From Chlorops oryzae (Eukaryota > Arthropoda > Insecta > Diptera > Chloropidae), in the NCBI GenBank assembly GCA_020466095.1, contig CM035807.1, positions 105,824,227 to 105,888,226 of the forward strand: DNA of 64,000 nucleotides, given 5' to 3'. The position numbers and the translations under genes are program-made. Below the pieces are notes generated by a model. That model had not been told where the DNA came from, ran no database searches, and saw nothing but the letters and a program-made list of their open reading frames with translations. How positions within the stretch are numbered: position 1 is the first letter of the stretch; the number at the start of each line of letters is the position of its first letter. Below, piece by piece: positions 10,530 through 22,496 of the stretch.

Positions 10530-12959
10530 TATGTATTATCAGTTGCCAAAGAAGAAGAAGAAGCGAAATGGGGTTTATTCTACATGCACTGTAGTGACAA
10601 TAGTCCTTTCAACCAACGGAAGCCAAGTTATTGTTCTAGTTTAAAGTAATTTCCAGCCATTGATGATGAAATTACAGCCACAAAATGATCGAACCAAGCG
10701 CAACAAACAGATAAATCCATGTAACGTATAAGTGCACTTTAGAGTCCCTTTACAATTCAATTGATTCCTTGCCAATAAACCCAGTTATTACCCCTTAGAC
10801 GCACACTATGTAGAACAAATTTAATGGTCCTTAATTTGCTGGCCGTAATGGCTTTCCTCCAAGCTTACAAGTTTTTTTTTTTTTTTTTTTTTTTAAAACG
10901 ATGATGGAAGAGGTCAAACGATAGATACCTATGCTCGCAGCATCCTGCGCACATATTCCGTTGTGATAATAAATGTATGCCTCCCATAAAAAGGAAAAAA
11001 TAATCCCCGAAACATTGTTGCTTGTTGATGAAAATGTCCTGCAGTATCAGAATGATAGCCTTTAATGGCGTTATTGTTGTTGTTGCTGCTGCTGCTGCTT
11101 GTTGTTGTTGTCGATGGTGCTGGTTCCGGTGGCGGTGATGATGTTAATGTTGATTCCGCTGGTAATGGACGTAATGATGTCCATGTTCGGTATTTACTCA
11201 CACTGCATTAAATAAGTGAGGACCATTTAAGATGAATGTATGTGTGTATGTATGTATGTATGTATGTTTTTGCGCCTAAAAATACACATCGTTCAGTAGG
11301 TGTGTGTTTCGATTGTTGTGAGGAAAGTGAAACAATGACAACAACGATCCGATTGGAATGGACTCACTATCGAACCGGCCAAAGTAGGACGGCTCTCATA
11401 CACACGGAATATTAATGTTTTATTTAATTTAATTGTTACGTCCTTTACCATTGAAGAGGGATCAATAAATGTCGAAATGGGTTTAACGCTTTTAATTTGC
11501 TGGACTCTAGAAATGTTGCTGCTGCGGCGGCTGCCACTACGAAGCCTCGACACGAAGAGCGATGGGAAATGTGAGTCCAATCATGTGGGGTCCACTAATT
11601 TAATTGTGAGCCAACATAGTTTTTTTCGGACAAACAAACATGTAAGTGCATGGAGTGGTCGAACACCTTCTTGAACGAGTTTTCCTGTAGATAGGTGGAT
11701 CCTTTGAGTACGTTACGATTCAGTTTTAATGCCGAATCGAAAAGAAATTGAACTTAATTGTTAGCCAACGCGTGACAAGCATATTGAGTTGTAGATTTTA
11801 AGAGTTAATATTCTGCTGGAAGGATGTTTGAAGGTTATTTTGTGGTGTATTATAAAATGTATTTTGGTTCATGCATGGAATTTTTGTAGGTTTTTCCATT
11901 TATTTTATTTTTTTGTTAGCGATGAACTAAATTAACTGACTATTGAATTAACCTTAATACCTTTATGGTTAGTCCTGAAACGTGCTCACATGAAAACGGA
12001 AAATAAAATTGAATACCTTTTGTAAATTACAAGCCAAAGAAAGCATGGTTAAGATGTTTTAACAGTCAGCCGATACAAAGAATTTAAAAGACTTCAAGGC
12101 ATTTTAAGACCAATGGGTGGACTTATTGTTAGACGGCATGAAGATGTGAATGAAAAGATGCCAAGTGAGAAGGAAAGAAATTAGTTTTTGAATTGAATTT
12201 TATTTTTGGAATCGGAGCACGGTCTCAATCGAAGAGGGGTCATTGAACATTTAGTTTAAGAGCTATGGGTGGTAGGGATAGATATAAGATTTAACTACAA
12301 AATGAGCCTCAACGAAGTAAGTCTCCCGTCTATACACAGAGAAAAAAATCAACCAGAAAACTGGTTAAATCAAAAGGAAAAAATAAAAGGCTTCAAAAGG
12401 AATTTTAAAAATTTTTCATTTTTCTGTGAAAAAAAGATGTGTTTTTCTTTTGCCTAACCCAGTGAAATCCAATTAGGCTTTTGCTGAATATCTATGGCTT
12501 TCGTTGCGTTATGTTAAGTATGGTATAAATGTAGCTTTGTGCTTAATGTGTAATAGAAATGATCATTTTTACTTAGGTACTACCAAAAGATTTCGCTCAT
12601 TTTGCCTGCCGAGTAACATCGATTAATTGGCACGAAACTGGCAATATATGAGAGTGACATATATGGTTAATATGGACTAGAATTGGCAATAATAGGTGAC
12701 TTAGATGTAGGCTGGAAATATAAATCGGTGCCTAACATGATGTCATATCGCAAACGCGATGAGTTTTTGAGACTATCGTATAATTTTGATTCATGGAATT
12801 TATTTAGCATGTGGAAAGTTGTGTGACTGGTGAGTGACAGATGGTGTCTTCTTGTTTAAATGGACGATGTCCTGATAAATAAGCCTTTATTGTAGATAAG
12901 GCCGAGAACTTGGTTGAAATATATGTTTATGTATGAAAATTGATCGATTGTTAAATTAT
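10530..12959. other. Non-coding stretch with microsatellites
   Basis: No gene is supported. It holds a poly(T) tract (about 10871-10894), GTT/GCT trinucleotide repeats (about 11068-11112) that yield a short poly-Ser/Asn frame on the minus strand, and (TATG)n at about 11237-11270. The rest is unremarkable AT-rich DNA. Confidence 0.6.
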
Positions 12960-13545
12960 GTGATAATCGAAGAATATCGATGATGATGGTGATGTGGATT
13001 GTATTGTGATTGATGGATGATGATAGTGGTGGTGATGTGTGGTGATATGATGATGCATGGTGATGTTGATGTGATGATGTGATGATGGTGATGATGAGAT
13101 GATGTATGATGGTGATGTGAGGTGGTGATGATGGTTGATGTGGTGGTATGATGGTTGATGTTGATTGATGGTGATTGTGATGGATGATGATGGGTGTTTA
13201 TGAGTGATGATGGTGATGGATGATGTGTGATGGTTTGTATGGTGATGTGTGATGTATGTGATGGTGAGTATGTGATGGTGATGAGTGATTGGATGATGAT
13301 GGGTGGTGAGTGATATATGGTGGTGATGTGATGATGGTGAGGTGTGAGTGATGATGATGATGGTGTTGGTTGTGGTGTATGGATGTGGATGGTGATTGTT
13401 ATGGTGATGTGATAATGGTGTGATGTGATTTTGTGTGATGATGGGTGTTATGTGATGGTGTATGATGTGTATGTGATGGTGTGTGATGTGGTATGATGGA
13501 TGATGGTGATGATGGTGTTAGGTGATGATGATGTGATGATAGGGT
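12960..13545 (+). repeat. Irregular GATG/GGTGAT simple-sequence tract
   Basis: Almost 600 bases are made of GATGAT, GGTGAT, GTGATG and close variants without a fixed period. Stops occur in every frame because TGA is part of the repeat. The irregular phase could be a decayed trinucleotide array, or a regular array blurred by indel errors in a long-read consensus. Confidence 0.9.
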
Positions 13546-13987
13546 TAAATTTAATGTACCTTCCGACAGTTCTCCAGCTCTACTGAGATGACTGAGAATT
13601 TCTTCAATTCATGTCTTTATATACGCTTCCGAAATCATGAATTCAGTGAGAATTGTAGGAATTTTTTGAAAAAAAGTACCATTTCTCGGGGTAGTTTTGC
13701 ATTTGGAGGGAAATAATGATTGGAAATTTGTTTTCAGGACGAATACCATCAAAGGGAACTATGAGCGTATTCGGAGGGTGCTTTTGGGGGTTCAAGCCCC
13801 CCTCGAAATGCGCGGAATTACAAAGGGGATTGAGAAAATGATCTCGGTGGATAGTTTTGTTATGCCTTAAACTTCTTCCGAAATAATTTTCTGCGTCGGT
13901 GCGTTTTGGTGCGTTTCCATGTCCCCACGAGCCCCACCATGGCTTGTTTTAAATCAGTCCTCGGACTTAACGAGCCATAGATCTAAG
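13546..13987. other. Non-coding stretch, no gene seen
   Basis: Mixed-composition DNA between the GATG tract and the next element. It has no supported frame and no inverted ends. Confidence 0.5.
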
Positions 13988-14592
13988 CAGTGATGCCAAA
14001 ATTAGCGCTTTTCGCGCTAGATCTAGCGCTTTTGGAAGGCCCGCGTCGCGAAAACTTCTTTTTTAGCGCTAAGCTATTTTTGCTCGAAATCTAACGCTTT
14101 TTCGTTGCGTTCATTAAAGTTTTCAAAGTAGTTTTTCCTTCAATTTTTAACATTGTAATAGCGTAAGCCAAGTATTGCTTCCTAACACACCAGCTAAAAG
14201 ATGAACCAATGATGAATCTGGCTGCTTTAATTTTGCGATAGCGTTTAGACGAGAGAAACATTGTGCGTGACTATTTTGTGATATAGAATGGCATATGGGA
14301 AAGAAAGAGATGGTTGTTCGGTGCCTTAGTCGCATCGTTTCTAATCTAAACGCAGACTTGTAAGAAGCATATTTAATCATTTGTTTTATAATAAATATTC
14401 AAAGAGAAAAAAAACATCAAAATATACTATGATCTTTTTAGGAAAACAACACGTTCCCTTCCAAAAACGTTTTCTTTTGGTTGATTTAGCGCTTTTTGAA
14501 ATTAGAAATGGGGAATCATTGATTTCCGGTGCTTTTTAGCGCGTTTTGAAAATTAATCAGCGCTTTTTGCTTCTGAGGAGTTGGCAACACTG
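13988..14592. mobile_element. hAT-like element with AGCGCTTTT subterminal repeats
   Basis: It begins CAGTGATGCCAAAATTAGCG and ends with the inverse of CAGTGTTGCCAACTCC, typical hAT-like termini. Near both ends the motif TAGCGCTTTT or its variants recurs (about 14008, 14030, 14070 and 14092 on the left; 14488, 14533 and 14560 on the right), as hAT transposase-binding subterminal repeats do. No 8-bp duplication remains and no transposase is seen. A 77-residue minus-strand frame inside shows no hAT motif. Confidence 0.65.
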
Positions 14593-15591
14593 GCCTCAAC
14601 CATATTTCAGGTTGAATTGACATGACAATTTTCAAAAATGAATTTAAATTTAAATTGTTGAACTAAAAAAATTTTCTAAAATACCTAAACAAGAAGAAAT
14701 GTCAAAACAAATTTATTTAACGTTCAAAGCAAATGGCCACAGAGCCTTCTACTGAAAATAACCCCAAAAATAGCCATTGGATGGATTTCATCCGATTTTG
14801 TCACTCCGTTGTCGTGTGACTGCTTTCGCAATGCTTAAAAAGTTCTAAGATGTGGTATTATCTTATATCTCCTATTTTATAAAACAAATGAGAATTATAC
14901 CGAACGTAAAGAAATGTAATTAAACATATTTCCTTTCAATTCAACCAAAAATGTTGTTGACTCAACCATTTTCCTGTTGAAATTTTTGTTCTGCTCGAAA
15001 ATCAAAAGGACTGTGAATAACCCCTTTTTAACGCCCTTTTAAAAAAAATTCATGGTTACGTTCGCTCAGTGTACCATCGTTCAGCGATTGAGAGGAAGGC
15101 ATTTCCTGTTAGACCCTTCGTATTCGGTACACCCTTGATGGAGAATATTCTAGTTACATTGTGAATTCGAATTTAACGATGCACTTTAAGAGGCTGATAA
15201 TTTCTTCGAGTGATCGTTTTTCGTGATGAGAGCTTTAAGCCCCAAAGTGCTTTGGTACCATACCGTTGTTGAATATAAATTTCGTAATGGAACCTCAACC
15301 CATTCATCCAACAAAGCTATTAACGTCTATGGAGTCTCAGGAGGTGTTTATACAATCCATACTTTTATGTAATTTGAATTCCGATTTCTACACCGAAGGC
15401 GAAACTTGTTCGGCTGATTCGTGGCTAGCAATTTGTACCTTATACTAGGATAACGTAGGTTGCGAATGAAAAAGGTAGGTTATTCGTTCCGAATATGTCT
15501 ACACGGTTGCCAATCGGCACGAGTACTAACGTGGGCTTAAAAAGTATTTTTAAAAGAGATTTTAAATGTATCTCAACTGAGCTTAAATCTT
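14593..15591. other. Non-coding stretch, no gene seen
   Basis: TCAACC/GGTTGA motifs recur on both sides (about 14600-14625 and 14938-14985), possibly ends of a decayed palindromic repeat. The only frame of note, 15266-15448 (60 residues), has no recognisable domain. Confidence 0.5.
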
Positions 15592-15790
15592 AACCCTTTA
15601 CTGCATGGAAACATTTCTTTACAGTAAATTTTTTTTATTAACCCTTTACTGCGTGATATATAAAAAAAGTGGATTTTTTCGCAGTAAATTTTTTTTATTA
15701 ACCCTTTACTGCATGATATACTAAATTAGTGGATATTAAATTTTTCACAGTAAATTGTCTTGTAAAGGGTTAAATTCTTCCTTTGTATGC
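15592..15790. repeat. Short tandem/inverted repeat on TTAACCCTTTACTGC
   Basis: TTAACCCTTTACTGC starts three consecutive units of about 46-75 bp (about 15591, 15637, 15697), each ending in CAGTAAATT. The last unit closes with GTAAAGGGTTAA, the inverse of the unit start, and TAAAGGGTTAA recurs near 15845. The array is therefore both tandem and capable of hairpins. Confidence 0.85.
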
Positions 15791-17743
15791 TTCCAATTTT
15801 TTTTTTCTTTGCAGAAACCATACCTACATATGGGCTCGTATGTCATAAAGGGTTAATTAAAAAGAAAAGTTTAAATTAATTTCAATAAAATCTTTTGTTT
15901 TGAAAACTGAAAGCTCAATAGCTTAACATCAATCGAACGAGTTTAAAAATACACCGGACAAGTTATCCGATTCCATCTTTCCTATGGAGTTGAATGAACC
16001 CCTGAGATAACTTTTACGTTCTTGTTTCAACTGGCGTTTCTCTTGCAATCCGAAAGCATTTTCCTATGCGATGCTGTTGCTGTCAACTTCTGCAAATAAC
16101 ATAACTTCTTTTCCATATTCGGATGCGAGCCATAGAATTACAGTAAAACAACTTCGACTTCTGCCCCAGCCACAGCCACAGCCACAGCGACAGCTTCAGC
16201 TGCATTTGCAACTTCGGTAAGCACACCTGCTCGAGATGTTGCCTTTTGTTGTTGCTGCTGTTGTTGTTTTGTTGTTTTAGACAACGTTTCTCCGTCATTA
16301 AAGCGAGCTCGAATATGCCCACATGGCGTCGCTTTCTTGTGTCTACGCACAAAAATCATTTCACTTTTCCCGCACAATGTCGATTCAGTCTTGTTCGTTT
16401 TTGAAGCGCCTTTTCCCTTCAATGCTACCGTTGCTCGAACGCCTCGGCATGTTGTCATCCAAAGTTCTCCATCATCATCAGCATCATCGCGGAGCAAGCC
16501 ATCGTTTTACTTGTTCAAACTTTCCGCTGAGCTAAGAAATTGTTTGGACACTGAGTGTCAACGGGAAAGACCACATTCAGAATGAGATTCAGCGATTTCA
16601 GCAGCTTCCATAGGCGCACACGTACGAACCGCAACATACTCTTGTATGTTGAATGAGTGTGATTGTTTGTGCGTGCGTGTGTGTGTGTGTCTGTGCTCCT
16701 CCACTTTCCTAACATCCATCCATATACCATGGTTCTTCTTCATTCTGCTTCGATGATAAACATCTCGACCAACGAAGACCAAGTGCAACATGTCTTCTTC
16801 CATATGCCATTGGTTTTTGTTGTTGTTCCTGCTGCTGCTGCTTCAGGGAAATTACTTTGCAGTTTTGATAACTGGTTCTGGAATAGCTGTAGTTAGTCTT
16901 AGAACTTCTTAAGGCGATTCCTCAACTTATTTATGCGATGTGTTGTCGTTGCTGTAATTCGTGTTGTTGGTTCGGATACTGCTGCCATTTGTGTCGAGGG
17001 CAGTGCTTAAAGTTGGTATTGAAGAGAAGACAAAGACAAAAACGAAAAAAAAAAAATTAAAAAAAAAACAGGAGGGAAAAGGAAAATTGCCAACTTGAAA
17101 ATGGTAATTTGTTTGTAAATGTTTGTTTTCTTCGGCATTTATCTAAATTAAAGTTTTTGTTTTTGATTAAAGAAAGTTTGAAGTTTGAAATCCACTTGAG
17201 CAACTGTAGAGAGACTGCCTGCGTGCTGAGAGCTCTTTTGGATTATAGGGATTTTAAAAGGTAAATAAATTTAAGTAAGTTTTGCGGTGTAAGCTTTATT
17301 GGTTCAATAAATTTTCGTTGTTTCATCACTGATAAGTTTTGATTAGAATTTTCGATGAGGATTCGAACAAAAAAATTATTTCTTCGTATTTTTATGAGTG
17401 CAAATCGATTGTGTTAATAAGATTTTTTATTTGAATTTATTTGATTTTATCCTTCGAATGAGATTTTTTACCAATTATTTTACTAGATAAAGTCTTAATC
17501 TATTTCTGAGCTTTTGGTTTCGAAAGGTTTCGATATAAGCTAATTGGCCATAAGAGTAGTTTAATGTAGGAGTGGTTATTTTTCAATTAGAGTTCAACGT
17601 TAAAAAGGCTGTTTATAGGCGTTGGTTGGCAAATTAAAAGGGGAAAGTCCTAGACTAGACTAGTTGGGGACTAGTTGGAGTGTAATTGAAATTACTGCTG
17701 GTTACGTATGTCGATGTATTTTCCAAATTTACCCATCCCTAAT
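15791..17743. other. Non-coding stretch with CAG/CAA and GT repeats
   Basis: It contains TGTTGTTGCTGCTG-type runs (about 16246-16275 and 16816-16842) and a GT tract (16670-16692). Frames across them give poly-Gln or Ala/Val repeats (for example minus strand 16138-16497, 119 residues) with no domain and no splice context that I can support. Confidence 0.55.
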
Positions 17744-18031
17744 GGGGATGGGCTGAAAATATCGATAGGAAATATGTGAGCTATTTTTCATTTCGTTAAA
17801 TCGGAAGTCGATACATAAAATCTAATATCGAAGAGCGGTATTTTGGATCATCGCCTGTGTGTTTCAAGGGAGTTGACGTTTGTTTGAAGTTCAACAAAAG
17901 TTATTTATTAAAAAAAAAATCAGACCCAAAATTATCGATATATCGATATATTTTTTCGATAAATAAATATCGATAACGTGTTCAGTCGATACTATCGAAG
18001 TCAATACTTCTGCCAATATCGCGCATCCCTA
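17744..18031. repeat. TATCGATA-rich MITE-like repeat, copy 1
   Basis: Ends are GGGGATGGGC on the left and GCGCATCCCTA on the right. The interior holds several TATCGATA and CGATA motifs plus the block AATATCGAAGAGCGGTATTTT. A homologous copy lies at 22211-22496. TATCGATA is the DREF-binding DRE motif and CGATA is a BEAF-32 motif in Drosophila; binding here is untested. Confidence 0.7.
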
Positions 18032-18513
18032 CTGCCTTATCGGCTTTAATTGAGTGGTCAAGTTTTTCTATTATACACGCTAGAAATCATAACGCTTTTG
18101 AGAATTGTAGGAGCTATTTGTGAACGCAATGGAATATTCAAAGAGCGTTCAATCTGATACTGAGTTTATTCGTATGCCATACTTCCGATTAAAAATATCC
18201 TTAGTAGTGAGACTACTTGCGATAAATACGCTAGACGATGTCACTTTTTTTCGCAGATTTTGCTCTTTTTAACGATCCGGCAGCACTTATTTATTTCAAT
18301 CATAGGGAAACAGAAGCATTTTTGAAGAATATCATCACGCTTTTGCATGAATTGCATTGACAGGAGAATAACTATATGGGTTAGTAATAAAAAATTGTAA
18401 AAATTCAAATCATAGGTTGACGTTTGAGTGCTACCACTTTGTTTTTATTTTCAATCAGGTAGCATGAAAAAGGTTTTTTAATCTTGTTTCTCGATTGTCG
18501 TATAAACGGTGAC

Positions 18514-18584
18514 CAGTGGCGGATTTACCCAAAAGCCAACATACGCAGCTACCTACGGCCGCAAATTTTCTAAATCCGCCCCTG
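18514..18584. mobile_element. 71-bp hAT-type miniature element
   Basis: It starts CAGTGGCGGATTTA and ends TAAATCCGCCCCTG. Flanks are ACGGTGAC (18506-18513) and ACGGGGAC (18585-18592), 7 of 8 identical. Little more than the two termini remains, so it is close to a minimal element. Confidence 0.85.
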
Positions 18585-18592
18585 ACGGGGAC

Positions 18593-19726
18593 TTCACTGC
18601 TCGAGATTAACTTTTAATTGCGCCTAGCTGCCTCATAAGCGTGGCATGACTACTGTCATGACTAGGCAATAGAGGTTTGTTAACCGAAGAATACAGGTGT
18701 CTAAATTTACCATAACATTCGCAGCTAGTGCGTATAACTTTCAAGGCCAAAGTTGTTCTTAACAAGGGGAAATTTCCCCTCAAAAAAAAAAGGAGGAAGG
18801 GGAAAGAAAAACAAGCTTACGCGATGCAAAGGAGCAGATTAAACTTTAAATGATTTCGAATAAATCGCAATAAATTGTCGAACTTTCACGAAGTTTCACG
18901 AAGAAATGCCAGTAGATTTTCCTCGAATGCTCTTTCTTCAATTATCGTTTCTTCAATGGGTCTTAAAACAAAATTGCTTAACTTGGACCGACCCTCGTTA
19001 GAGTTCTCAAACTGAGAAAATTTTGTTATTTTCACGATGATTAAAATTGAAGATGCCGTCCATGAGTAAACATTCCAAGGAAATTGCTGACACTTGAACA
19101 AAACAAAAAGTTCTGCGTTCTCATCGAAAAAATGGCAAATGGAGTTTTCGAGTTTCGCAAAAAAAAAAAAAAAAAAAAGAGATGAAAACAAAAATGGATT
19201 CTGTTTGAACTTTTAAAGGCTTTGCAATCGCGTAACCGTGAGTCGGATGGAATTTTTTTTTTCAACAACGAAATTGTTCAAAAAGTTGGATTTGTTGCTG
19301 TTCTTGTTGTTGCTGATGCTGCAACAGTTAACATCGAAAGTGCAACGTTGAATTGTTGCTGTCATTTTTTCTCTCGTTTTATATTTAACAGTTTCCATTG
19401 TTGTTCTTGTTGTTGTTGTTGCACTTTTGACAATTTCATTGTGATTGCTGCCAATGTAAAAATAACAATTTCCGCCAGAACCAATCGTGCGTGTCACGGC
19501 GCGTCGCATCGCCTCCCATCGCGTCGATTCGATTCGTTGTTGCATTCGTAGCAACGTGAACTGCAACAGTTCTTTTAGACGTCAATGGCACCCAGTAACT
19601 ACCTCGTCGTACCTAGCCTCGGCTTCCATTTCACCATGACCTCTTCAAACCGTTATCACTTAAGCTGACATACCCGTAAATAATCAAGTAAAAAGCATAA
19701 ATCAATGCGAATTGTTTCCATTTTTC
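18593..19726. other. Non-coding stretch, no gene seen
   Basis: It includes an A tract (19159-19178) and GTTGTT trinucleotide patches (about 19295-19440). Frames of 75-117 residues on both strands overlap each other here and are rich in single residues. None shows a domain. Confidence 0.55.
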
Positions 19727-20235
19727 TACTCGACACGCTCTCTGTTGAGGGTATATTGCGTTTGTGTTGTTGTGTGTAGCACCCAGAATCATTCGAGAAA
19801 GATCATACAAAATAAATATAGAAATGATCAGTGTCACCAGGTGGTTCGAATTAGACATGTCCGTCTGTTTTTGTACAGTTTTCTTATCGAAGGTGTTGAG
19901 CTACCCAGTAGTCAGCGGAGCCACCACAACACTAGCGATTTCACTAGTCACTGGGTGTCGGCTCGGCCCTTTCCTATCCAAGACGCTGGCGAATTTAACA
20001 TTACGATCTCATTGCCGGGGACAGGTCGTCCTTTTATGCGCCACCTTTAACCAGTCATTTCGCTAGCGAAAAGGGGCAGGAAAATGGCCTAGCACCAGCG
20101 ACTGAGAAAAAAGAAAAATTTCATTTTTTGTTTTGACTTTTTTTAAATTTATTTATATTATTAATTATTAATATTTTTTTGTTTATCTATTTTTTCTTTT
20201 AAATCTTTTTTATCTTACTTCTCTTAAAATTTTCT

Positions 20236-20310
20236 CGCCTCCACCGATCCTCGAACCGCTGACCACCAGATCGCTGGGCGAACGCCTTAACCATTACGCT
20301 AAACGAACGA
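20236..20310 (-). other. tRNA-like module (pol III box A and B)
   Basis: On the minus strand TAGCGTAATGG fits box A (TRGCNNARYGG) and GGTTCGAGGAT partly fits box B (GGTTCRANNCC), 34 bases apart. It resembles a tRNA body but has no sound acceptor pairing, so it is SINE-like or tRNA-derived rather than a tRNA gene. Confidence 0.6.
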
Positions 20311-20548
20311 ATTTAATTTCTTGGTCAAAATGCTCACTTGAGTTTAGCGTTGCTCAGATTTTGGGAAACGTATTTAACGAATTTTTTCACTCCAAAAATT
20401 GTTTACTTGAAAATGAACCATTAAAAAAAAAAATAATAATAAAACCTTAAAAATTTAGGGGAAAATGTTTGTCTTCCAAAATAACTGAACTATGAACAAA
20501 AAAAAAAACTCTAATTTATAAAAAAAGTAAAAAATTTAGGAAAAATTC

Positions 20549-20622
20549 TCGCCGCCCGCAGGGATAGAACCCCGAACCTCCCGGCTGTCGAGTCATAGTT
20601 GAACCACTGAGCTATCGAACGC
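20549..20622 (-). other. tRNA-like module (pol III box A and B)
   Basis: On the minus strand TAGCTCAGTGG is a perfect box A and GGTTCTATCCC a near-perfect box B, with tRNA-like spacing. Acceptor and anticodon stems pair only partly. It is the second such module in the same element and has the same orientation as the first. Confidence 0.7.
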
Positions 20623-21219
20623 TTGACGAGCAAATGATCAGAATGCGAGGTAAAAGCAGACAACAGCAAAAACAATCATACGCAGCGAATAGGGAAATGT
20701 GAGCTGAGGCCTATCTACTCTTTCAGGTTCATGTGGTAGGTGAAATGGCTAGTCATCAAGGACTGGCACTTTGGCATGTCACAAATATCGGGGGCGACCT
20801 ACTGACTACTGGGTATCTTGACGAAATCTGGTATGCGTGTTTGCGGGGACATGAGTAAGATGAAGGTCGAGAATGGATCCTATCGGTCCATTTTTAAAGG
20901 TACCTCCAATACTAGGGTCTGTGACAAAACTCCCAAAAACCGCCTCAAAATCGGAGTTCCTCAAAATATTTCATCTAAATTTTGAGTTTATATTTAAGAC
21001 TCCGAATAAATTTTCTAGGATTGGAAAAGTGGGCTTGGAAAAAGCTCAGTCTTCTTAAAGGAATTGAATGAAATTCGGAATATTAGGCTCTTAATGGCCT
21101 TTAAAAACTCCAGAATACCTTGTCTTAATTGTAGTAGTAGTCTTGGGGCCTGTTTAAAGAAATGTTCCAACATATGTACATGTCTGTGTCGGGTATTGCA
21201 TGTCAGGCTCTACTTGTTT

Positions 21220-22210
21220 TTCTTTTTCTGTTCTGATGAAAATTCCCGCACTTTTCTGTCGCAGTGTAGCGCAAAATTAAAAAGTGTCGCTGCTTCTGCC
21301 TGCCCGCCTATCGTTGACAATTGCCTCCGATAAATTATTGGCATCATTTTTGTTATCTGCTTGGCTTGTTTTTTCCTCACATTTTGTCCGATTTTGTCAT
21401 TGTACTTTCACATTGTCGAATCGCATTCGATTCTGGAAATATTTTCTCAATTTCTGAAATTCATTGAATCGCTTCGGTTTTCACAGCGAGAGAGATTTAA
21501 TGAATTTGATTAAAGTTTTAAATATTCTACAATTTATATTCAGCCAGGTTAAATATTTTTCCCGCACGCAAAAAAATGATTCTTAATCATTGTAATTGTT
21601 TTTGGTTTTGTAATATCTTTTGTTCTGTGTTGCATATGAGCCACAGTTCTCAGTCAACGTGCCGCGATCCGTAATGACAACGTTCATTTCTGCATTCATT
21701 CAGCGCAAAAAATTGCATCGGTTCTTTGAGAGCTTGTTGCATTAAGACGTGACCCAGTGGACGGGAATTGCGCAACGAACCGAAACGAAAGTCAATGGAA
21801 AGGCTCAGATATTTTTCTTCTTTTTGTGTTTTTTGTTTTTGGTTTTCGTTTGCATATAAAGTGAGTATTAAGCACAGTGGTCGGAAGTGCTATGCATATG
21901 GAGGAACATGAAAATAAAAATACCGGAAAAGATCTCATGAAAAAATCATAGCTGGCTTAAGTGTCTGTGAAATTCTTACTGTAATTTTTTTTTTTTTTTT
22001 TGTGAATTCCGGATTAGTATTGATTTCAAGAAGTATACTCTTCCTATTCATAAGTTTTTTTCTGTGTCCATTATGCTCGTTTTTGAGATTTTTGACTGTT
22101 GTGAGTCCATTTGTTGAGATTCTAGCGACATATAGGGCATTCTTCTGTTGGCCTTTTGAGGTTTTATTCTTGTAAGAATTATAAAGTCTTGAATCAATTC
22201 AATGAGAGTG
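21220..22210. other. Non-coding stretch, no gene seen
   Basis: No repeats with paired ends and no supported frame; a T tract lies at about 21987-22002. Confidence 0.55.
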
Positions 22211-22496
22211 AAGGGAACTTGATACTTAGAAAAATCGATATTTTTTAAACATCGATACGAAATTTATAAGTGATATTTTTCATTTCGATATATCGCAAAT
22301 CGATATTTAAAATCCAATATCGAAGAACGATATTTTTGAACCATCGCCAGTGTATTTTGGGGAATGAGACGTTTATTTTAAGTTCAAAAAACGTATTTTG
22401 TTCAATAAAACAATCGATTTATTTTTGCGATCAACAAATATCGATAATGCTTTTAGTCGATATTACTGAAGTCGATGCCAAAATCGCCCATCCCTA
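22211..22496. repeat. TATCGATA-rich MITE-like repeat, copy 2
   Basis: It matches copy 1 (17744-18031) through shared blocks: CATTTCG, AAATCGATATTTAAAATCC, AATATCGAAGAACGATATTT, CCATCGCC and AATATCGATAA. It ends in GCCCATCCCTA. The left end is decayed. Confidence 0.7.

Larger units (their letters stand above)
19904..20813. mobile_element. TA-flanked CCCAGTAGTCAG element carrying two tRNA-like modules
   Basis: The ends are CCCAGTAGTCAG and its perfect inverse CTGACTACTGGG. TA is present on both sides (19902-19903, 20814-20815), and the empty site is known from the interrupted family-1 copy, so the boundaries are exact. The element is 910 bp. It lacks any open frame of size and holds two tRNA-like segments, both reading on the minus strand. 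TA duplication suggests Tc1/mariner-like chemistry, but the CCCAG terminus does not match a family I can name. Confidence 0.85.
19727..21219 (+). mobile_element. Helentron-like element, family 1, split by a nested insertion
   Basis: The left end TACTCGACACGCTC..GAGGGTATATTGCG and core (GATCAGTGTCACCAGG...TTAGACATGTCCGTCTG) match the family-1 copies. The sequence then reads CTTATCGAAGGTGTTGAGCTA and stops, and 910 bp of another element follow. It resumes exactly at TATCTTGACGAAATC. It ends GGGTATTGCATGTCAGGC..TACTTGTTT. The GTCT microsatellite is reduced to about two units. The family-1 copy at 60390-60430 shows the uninterrupted GAGCTATCTTGACG. Confidence 0.85.

Noticed and set aside
16138..16497. 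119-codon minus-strand frame with a Gln run
   Set aside because: Gln and Ala/Val runs come from CAG/CAA and GCT-type repeats; overlapping frames on the other strand are equally open.
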